Origin: Thermoplasmata archaeon
Lineage (GTDB): Archaea; Thermoplasmatota; Thermoplasmata; Thermoplasmatales; Thermoplasmataceae
DNA: 10,633 nt
Assembly (NCBI GenBank): GCA_021850505.1
Contig: JAJZLW010000051.1
Span: 1 to 10,633, forward strand
Direction: 5' to 3'
Shown piece by piece: positions 6,714 to 10,633 of this stretch. The number at the start of each line of letters is the position of its first letter. Positions within the stretch are counted from its first letter, which is position 1. The notes under the pieces are model-generated. The model saw only the letters and a program-made list of their open reading frames with translations, was not told the origin of the DNA and searched no databases. A program made the position numbers and the translations under genes.

Positions 6714-7088
6714 TCAATCCTTGCCGTGCTCGTCTGCTAACTTTCGCTTACCTTTTTTGTCATGATCGAATGCACCTGTTGTGAGGTTCTTCATCTCCTC
6801 GTTCATTCTCCGATTATTATAATTCTTGATTACAATACTGACAAGATCCTCTAGCGATATCTTATCGCTCTGATCAACCTCATCCTGCACATCGTTCATT
6901 ATGCTCTTTGGAAGCAGCAGGTCGATCTTCTTTTTCCTGGCGGACTCATAGTGCCTGTCTATAAATTCTTCAATGGACTTTCTTATTACATCGGAAACGC
7001 TGTCAAAGTTGAAAGAATCAACAAGTTCCTCAAGCTTCTCCATAGTTTCTTCCGATACCCTCACCGTAATCCTGAAAGGAACAGCCAT
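6714..7088 (-). CDS. Tandem ribbon-helix-helix (CopG/Arc-like) DNA-binding protein
   Basis: This is a 124-residue small protein. Residues 5-43 form a clear ribbon-helix-helix unit: strand FRITVRV, helix SEETMEKLEELVDSF, turn NFDSV, and helix SDVIRKSIEEFI. Residues 54-92 repeat the same pattern more loosely (strand KIDLLLP, helix KSIMNDVQDEVD, helix SLEDLVSIVIKNYNN), so the chain may carry two RHH folds. The tail is charged and basic (KKGKRK), likely disordered. Such proteins normally dimerise to build one DNA-contacting ribbon; a tandem form could do so within a single chain. The start ATG 7088 has a good Shine-Dalgarno sequence GAGGT (7096-7100), unlike most neighbours. It lies 109 bases upstream of pheT on the same strand and diverges from the acyl-CoA dehydrogenase. 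A transcription factor role is inferred; targets are unknown. Confidence 0.8.
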   Translation of the reverse strand: MAVPFRITVRVSEETMEKLEELVDSFNFDSVSDVIRKSIEEFIDRHYESARKKKIDLLLPKSIMNDVQDEVDQSDKISLEDLVSIVIKNYNNRRMNEEMKNLTTGAFDHDKKGKRKLADEHGKD

Positions 7089-7159
7089 GCCTTGTACCTC
7101 ATTAAAAGCTGAAAGTCCATCTGCTCATTACTTGAAAGGATGAAATTGTCAGCTATTAT

Positions 7160-7217
7160 TCAGACAACATTACTAACTTATATATATTTATCTGTGAAAA
7201 TGGTCTTAATTGTCTGA
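7160..7217. promoter_or_regulatory. Divergent promoter region with 8-base inverted repeat around a TATA tract
   Basis: TTATATATATTTA (7179-7191) can act as a TATA element in both directions. TCAGACAA (7160-7167) and its exact inverse TTGTCTGA (7210-7217) lie symmetrically about 20 bases to either side, near the expected transcription starts. A partial extra half-site TTGTC is at 7146-7150. This is a candidate operator, perhaps for the neighbouring RHH protein. Confidence 0.45.
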
Positions 7218-7372
7218 CGGGATGTTAGCATATACAATTAATTCAGTGGTAGATGGTTAGTTTTTCGTTCAGCAGGTATCAAAATTTCATGTCCTTCTGC
7301 CTCGACGTCAGGATGGATGATACCTTACAATTCAAGGAAAAGACTTATGGGTTGGCAGATTTATCATGAAGG

Positions 7373-9007
7373 ATGAGATTTAATTTTGCTGATATCTTCC
7401 TGAGCAAGGGTGTGAATTATTTTACTGAAGATGTGCCTCTTCAGGCGATTTTAAATTATTTCGGTATCAAGCCATCCAGTGACCTGGCTTCAATTGGTGA
7501 ATATGTTTCGAATGAAATGATGGAAGCTTCATTTTATGTGGATCATTTCGCAAGACCATCATTGCAGACCTGGAGCATTATGGATGAGAGAATAGACAGT
7601 GTGTGGATATCGCCTGAGCATTCAGGTATGATCAAAAGGTTCCAGGATCTGGGTGTTATAAGAAAGGCGGTCGAGGATGGAAAGATGATGGAACATTTTC
7701 TATCCGGTTACCTTATTTCCGATTCAGGTATTTTCTGCACTCTAACGCTGACCGCACAGACTGCCTTCGCACTAAAGAAATATGCATCTGATGAAATAAG
7801 GAAAAAATACCTTCCGCTATTCATTGATGGTAATAATCCCTGGCTTGGCGCAACATATTATACTGAAATATATGGCGGCAGCGACCTCGGCTCAAACAGG
7901 GCAAACGCTTCACCTTCAGGAAGCAAATATATACTGAATTCAATGGATAAGTATTTTGCAAGCAATGCTGGGCTTGCTGATGCAGCCATTGTCACCGCCC
8001 GGACATCCTCTTCCAGGACTGGCAGCAGGGGAACCCGCATCTTCTTTGTTCCATCCAGAAAGGAGGATGGCAGCCTTAATTACCTGGTAAGGAGACTGAA
8101 GGACAAGTTGGGAACAATAGCGGTGCCAACGGGCGAGGTTGAACTGATCGAATCAGAAGGTTATCTTCTCGGGAAAGAAGAGGACGGCATATATTCTGCA
8201 ATGGATATTCTTGCCATTTCAAGGATAGACGATGCAATGAGTGCACTCGGGATAGCAAGGAAGGCGCTATGGGAAGCATTTCTCTATGCCGGAAAAAGAT
8301 CCGCGTTTGGCAAAAAACTGATTGAACATAATCTCATTGTCAGGGATCTCCTCGAAATGGAATCTGACCTGGTTTCAGCGCTTATACTTGTGATTTACAC
8401 ATCGAAGGAATTTTCCTCATCATGCGATGAGATTCCACCATTTGGCGATACATATAACTATGCCAGGATGCTGACGCACATCTCAAAGAACACCGCATCG
8501 TGGGTCAGTGACAGGATCACGAGATACTGCATGGAGATCAACGGCGGGAAAGGTTTCCTTAGAGAATTTCCGATGGAAAAATTCCACAGGGATGCAATTG
8601 TAACGTCAATATGGGAAGGTACAAGTAACATACAGGCCCTGGACATGCTTTCCCTGATCATGAAAAAGAAAACACACATCAAATTAAAGGAAATTCTCAA
8701 TAGAATTGCAGAGGATCTCGAAGACAGGACAGAAAGGGACCTGTGCCTGAAACTCATAGACGAAACCTTCCGAAAGGTTATCGCTTATACAGAAGCAGAT
8801 GAAAGCGAGGTCTATGCAAAGGACATATTGGATGCTCTTGCGATGATAACAATGAAGGTTCATCTTTCAGCCATATCCTCGCACACTCATTCAAGCTACT
8901 TTGCATCTTTAAATGAGATATTTACTGCCCGTCATTTCGGCAATGAGATGCCGATTTTTAAAAATATTAAGGAAAGGGCGGATTTGCTTAACTGGATGTC
9001 CAATTAG
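7373..9007 (+). CDS. Acyl-CoA dehydrogenase family protein, AidB-like
   Basis: This is a 544-residue FAD-dependent flavoprotein of the acyl-CoA dehydrogenase superfamily, closest by eye to the AidB-like group in length and in the segments SRGTRIFFVP (218-227) and IWEGTSNIQALDML (413-426). Other marks are the flavin/substrate loop TEIYGGSDLG (164-173, family TEpxxGSD), KRSAFGKKL (308-316) and GGKGFLREFPMEKFHRDA (391-408). Glu415 sits at the position of the AidB glutamate and may be the catalytic base. The extra C-terminal ~110 residues are helical and typical of this group. True members oxidise acyl-CoA to enoyl-CoA, while E. coli AidB is a DNA-binding stress protein; the substrate here is unknown. 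No beta-oxidation genes or electron-transfer flavoprotein genes are adjacent. The start ATG 7373 overlaps a five-codon ORF at 7366-7383. Confidence 0.92.
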   Translation: MRFNFADIFLSKGVNYFTEDVPLQAILNYFGIKPSSDLASIGEYVSNEMMEASFYVDHFARPSLQTWSIMDERIDSVWISPEHSGMIKRFQDLGVIRKAVEDGKMMEHFLSGYLISDSGIFCTLTLTAQTAFALKKYASDEIRKKYLPLFIDGNNPWLGATYYTEIYGGSDLGSNRANASPSGSKYILNSMDKYFASNAGLADAAIVTARTSSSRTGSRGTRIFFVPSRKEDGSLNYLVRRLKDKLGTIAVPTGEVELIESEGYLLGKEEDGIYSAMDILAISRIDDAMSALGIARKALWEAFLYAGKRSAFGKKLIEHNLIVRDLLEMESDLVSALILVIYTSKEFSSSCDEIPPFGDTYNYARMLTHISKNTASWVSDRITRYCMEINGGKGFLREFPMEKFHRDAIVTSIWEGTSNIQALDMLSLIMKKKTHIKLKEILNRIAEDLEDRTERDLCLKLIDETFRKVIAYTEADESEVYAKDILDALAMITMKVHLSAISSHTHSSYFASLNEIFTARHFGNEMPIFKNIKERADLLNWMSN

Positions 9008-9051
9008 GTTTTGGAGGTGAACTGTTAGTCCTTTCAGGATTTCTGACAACG

Positions 9052-9061
9052 ATTATATATT
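9052..9061 (+). promoter_or_regulatory. TATA element for the ribosomal protein operon
   Basis: ATTATATATT lies in the gap after the acyl-CoA dehydrogenase gene. Transcription would start near 9083, giving a leader of about 50 bases that ends in the GGTGA ribosome binding site of rpl18e. The leader is in keeping with the Shine-Dalgarno use seen throughout this operon. Confidence 0.6.
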
Positions 9062-9136
9062 GTTCAATCATATCCCGAGGTAAACTTGAATAGTGTCTAA
9101 CCTGCAGGATAGATGATTGATCAAGGGTGAATGTCA

Positions 9137-9505
9137 ATGTCATTAAACGCAAGAACGAAAGATAGTACGTATATTAAGGAAACAATTGAGACCCTTCTAA
9201 AGGTTTCAAGAGAAAACAAAACAGCCATCTGGAGGGACATAGCAAAGAGACTTTCAGGTGGGGACAGGAGATATGCTTCAATAAATCTTGGAAAGATCAA
9301 CAAGATTGCAAATGAGGGGGATGTGATCGTCATACCTGGTTCCGTTCTTGGATCCGGTGTTTTCAAGAAGAAGGTCACGCTAGCAGGGCTCAGGGCAAGC
9401 AAATCGGCAATGGATAAGATCCAGGCATCCGGGTCACGTTTTGTCACATTAAAGGAATACGCTTCCTCTGGCGATAAGGCGGAAAACGTCAAGATACTTC
9501 GGTGA
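9137..9505 (+). CDS. rpl18e: 50S ribosomal protein L18e
   Basis: This is a 122-residue archaeal/eukaryotic-specific large-subunit protein. Recognisable parts are RENKTAIWRDIAKRL, YASINLGKI, the central VIVIPGSVLGSGVFKKKVTLAG and the C-terminal VKILR. The start at ATG 9137 is favoured because GGTGA (9126-9130) is then six bases away. The ATG at 9131 touches the ribosome binding site and would add two residues. It is the first gene of the operon rpl18e-rpl13-rps9-rpoN, the conserved archaeal order, and is followed after 6 bases by rpl13. Confidence 0.96.
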   Translation: MSLNARTKDSTYIKETIETLLKVSRENKTAIWRDIAKRLSGGDRRYASINLGKINKIANEGDVIVIPGSVLGSGVFKKKVTLAGLRASKSAMDKIQASGSRFVTLKEYASSGDKAENVKILR

Positions 9506-9511
9506 TGGAAT

Positions 9512-9931
9512 ATGAAATATATAGATGCAACAAACATGATATATGGCCGGCTTTCATCAGTGGTCGCCAAGGACCTGCTTGCCGGCGAGAGCGTAAAAAT
9601 AGTTAATGCAGATAAATGTGTCATAACAGGAAGCAAGCCTTTTGTCCTGAACCACTTCAAGGAAAGGCGCGAGATTGGAAGCGTGAGGAAAGGACCTCAT
9701 TATCCGCGTACCCCTGATCAGATTCTGAGGAGATCAATAAAGAATATGCTGCCATCCAAGAAGACAACCGGCAAGGAAGCGCTGAAAAGGTGCATGGTTT
9801 ACTGCGGTGTTCCGGAAGATTTGAAAGGAGTGCAGTTTGAAACTGTTGAGAAAGCGTTGAATAAAAAACTGAGCAATTATTTAACCCTGTCTGAAATATC
9901 GTTGTCACTCGGTTACAAGGTGAAAAATTGA
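9512..9931 (+). CDS. rpl13: 50S ribosomal protein L13
   Basis: This is a 139-residue universal large-subunit protein. It starts with the typical MKYIDATNMIYGRLSSVVAKDLL and contains VKIVNADKCVITG, the basic block GPHYPRTPDQILRRSIKNMLP, and the archaeal-type KEALKRCMVYCGVP. GGTGA at 9502-9506 overlaps the end of rpl18e and gives this gene a ribosome binding site 5 bases before its ATG. The stop codon TGA overlaps the TTG start of rps9 in the sequence TTGA. Confidence 0.96.
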   Translation: MKYIDATNMIYGRLSSVVAKDLLAGESVKIVNADKCVITGSKPFVLNHFKERREIGSVRKGPHYPRTPDQILRRSIKNMLPSKKTTGKEALKRCMVYCGVPEDLKGVQFETVEKALNKKLSNYLTLSEISLSLGYKVKN

Positions 9932-10332
9932 AGAATCAGGCTATTTTGACTTCAGGGAAGAGAAAGACTGCAGTTGCCCGCGCAACAACCAAGAAAGGAA
10001 AGGGAATTATCACGATTAATGGTTATCCTGTTGAGTTCCACCCCGTCCAGGTATTGAGGGAGAAGATATTCGAGCCCATTAACCTGGTCGGAGACAAGAT
10101 CAATGAACTGAACATTGATGTAGAGGTCAGCGGAGGCGGGACTACGGGACAGGCTGATGCGGCAAGGACTGCAATTGCAAAAGGGATCGTAAAATATTTT
10201 GGCGATGATTCAATAGAAGAGATGTTCAGGCAATATGACAGGACCCTTTTAGTTAATGATATAAGGAGAAAACTGCCAAAGAAGCCACAGGGATCTGGTG
10301 CGAGGGCCAGAAGACAGAAGTCTTACAGGTGA
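9928..10332 (+). CDS. rps9: 30S ribosomal protein S9
   Basis: This is a 134-residue small-subunit protein whose C-terminal tail reaches the decoding P site. Family marks are TSGKRKTAVARATTKKGKG at the N-terminus, VSGGGTTGQADAARTAIAKGI in the middle and the invariant ending ARRQKSYR. The start must be the TTG at 9928, because the conserved N-terminus begins only about eight residues later with no ATG or GTG before it. AGGTGA (9918-9923) stands four bases before the TTG. The start overlaps the rpl13 stop by four bases, which points to translational coupling. Confidence 0.95.
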   Translation: MKNQAILTSGKRKTAVARATTKKGKGIITINGYPVEFHPVQVLREKIFEPINLVGDKINELNIDVEVSGGGTTGQADAARTAIAKGIVKYFGDDSIEEMFRQYDRTLLVNDIRRKLPKKPQGSGARARRQKSYR

Positions 10333-10336
10333 TCAA

Positions 10337-10555
10337 ATGATAATTCCGGTCAGATGTTTTAGTTGCGGAAAAGTAATCGGCTCAGATTACAGGAAATTTG
10401 CGTTTCAGGTCAACAAGATCAGGGAACAGGAGAGGGAACCGAAGCCTGAAGAGATACAGAAAATCCTTGACGATCTCAATATTAAGAGATACTGCTGCAG
10501 GAGAATGATTATCTCACACGTTGATCTTATAGACGAGATACTCCCTTTTTCGTGA
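10337..10555 (+). CDS. rpoN: DNA-directed RNA polymerase subunit N (RPB10 homologue)
   Basis: This is a 72-residue small assembly subunit of the archaeal RNA polymerase, at the base of the D-L-N-P platform. It binds one zinc ion through the atypical pair CFSC (Cys7, Cys10) and CC (Cys53, Cys54 in RYCCRRM), all present. MIIPVRCFSCGKVIG is the standard N-terminus, so the ATG at 10337 is chosen over an in-frame upstream ATG at 10298 inside rps9. AGGTGAT just ahead, overlapping the rps9 stop, is the ribosome binding site. The symbol is the archaeal one and has nothing to do with bacterial sigma-54. A tRNA gene begins 4 bases after the stop. Confidence 0.97.
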   Translation: MIIPVRCFSCGKVIGSDYRKFAFQVNKIREQEREPKPEEIQKILDDLNIKRYCCRRMIISHVDLIDEILPFS

Positions 10556-10559
10556 ACCT

Positions 10560-10632
10560 GGGACCGTGGGGTAGCCTGGTATCCTACCAGCTTGGGGTGT
10601 TGGTAACCTGAGTTCAAATCTCAGCGGTCCCA
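10560..10632 (+). tRNA. tRNA-Pro (anticodon GGG)
   Basis: A complete cloverleaf can be folded. The acceptor stem GGGACCG (10560-10566) pairs perfectly with CGGTCCC (10625-10631) and is followed by discriminator A at 10632. The D loop has A14 and G18-G19, and the D stem has a G10-U25 pair as usual in archaea. The anticodon stem CCAGC/GTTGG (10587-10591, 10599-10603) encloses the loop TTGGGGT with anticodon GGG at 10594-10596. The variable loop is 4 bases, and the T arm CTGAG-TTCAAAT-CTCAG is perfect. CCA is not encoded, since T follows the discriminator. It lies 4 bases after rpoN on the same strand and is probably cotranscribed with the operon and cut out by RNase P and a 3' nuclease. Confidence 0.95.
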
Positions 10633-10633
10633 T

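Noticed and set aside
6700..6725. tRNA T-arm-like string with GGTTCAATCC near the end of the RHH gene
   Set aside because: The would-be stem pairs poorly, and no matching acceptor 5' strand, D arm or anticodon arm is found upstream; it also overlaps the RHH stop codon.
7102..7128. Eight-codon ORF in the leader of the RHH gene as a regulatory leader peptide
   Set aside because: It has no ribosome binding site and no run of meaningful codons; short ATG ORFs of this size are common by chance.
7300..7400. Possible C/D box small RNA (GGATGATA and CTGATA strings)
   Set aside because: The boxes are imperfect and wrongly spaced, with no C'/D' pair and no identifiable rRNA guide.
8458..8757. Minus-strand ORFs inside the acyl-CoA dehydrogenase (also 7858-8040 and 8076-8279)
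   Set aside because: They are shadow frames of a clearly conserved flavoprotein with no ribosome binding site or recognisable domain.
9121..9660. Long minus-strand ORF (179 codons) across rpl18e and rpl13
   Set aside because: It is antisense to two certain ribosomal protein genes, has no family resemblance, and arises from their codon composition.

Overview
The window looks like chromosomal DNA of an archaeon, most probably a member of the order Thermoplasmatales (Thermoplasma/Ferroplasma/Cuniculiplasma relatives). Reasons: the right end carries the archaeal gene string rpl18e-rpl13-rps9-rpoN followed by a proline tRNA without an encoded CCA; pheT is of the short archaeal type; codon use is rich in ATA, AGG and AGA; and many start codons sit about 25 bases after a TATA-like element with no leader. 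I see no insertion sequence, CRISPR array, phage gene or integrase. The window reads as an ordinary core-plus-accessory chromosomal segment.

Left part (1-2516): the 3' end of an unidentified gene, a leftward fumarylacetoacetate-hydrolase-family enzyme, and a rightward 12-helix MFS transporter. The last two diverge from an 88-base gap that holds a TATA element and a 7+7 palindrome directly in front of the transporter start.

Middle part (2517-4967): a pirin with all four iron ligands, a Dps-like ferritin on the opposite strand with a full ferroxidase centre, and a flavodoxin-like NAD(P)H:FMN/quinone reductase. Each is an iron, oxidative-stress or redox protein. The gap between Dps and the reductase contains a 10-base direct repeat spaced exactly 20 bases, a good operator candidate.

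Centre right (4985-9007): pheT (leftward, not next to pheS in this window), preceded on the same strand by a small protein that looks like two ribbon-helix-helix units in tandem. Divergent from it is an AidB-like acyl-CoA dehydrogenase. The shared gap has a TATA tract flanked by an 8-base inverted repeat.

Right part (9008-10633): a promoter and a tight ribosomal/RNA-polymerase operon (L18e, L13, S9, RpoN) using GGTGA ribosome binding sites, with tRNA-Pro(GGG) starting 4 bases after rpoN.

I found no convincing new multi-gene system. The most interesting leads are regulatory: the three repeat arrangements in divergent promoters, the tandem RHH protein beside one of them, and very short upstream ORFs that overlap the starts of the pirin and acyl-CoA dehydrogenase genes.
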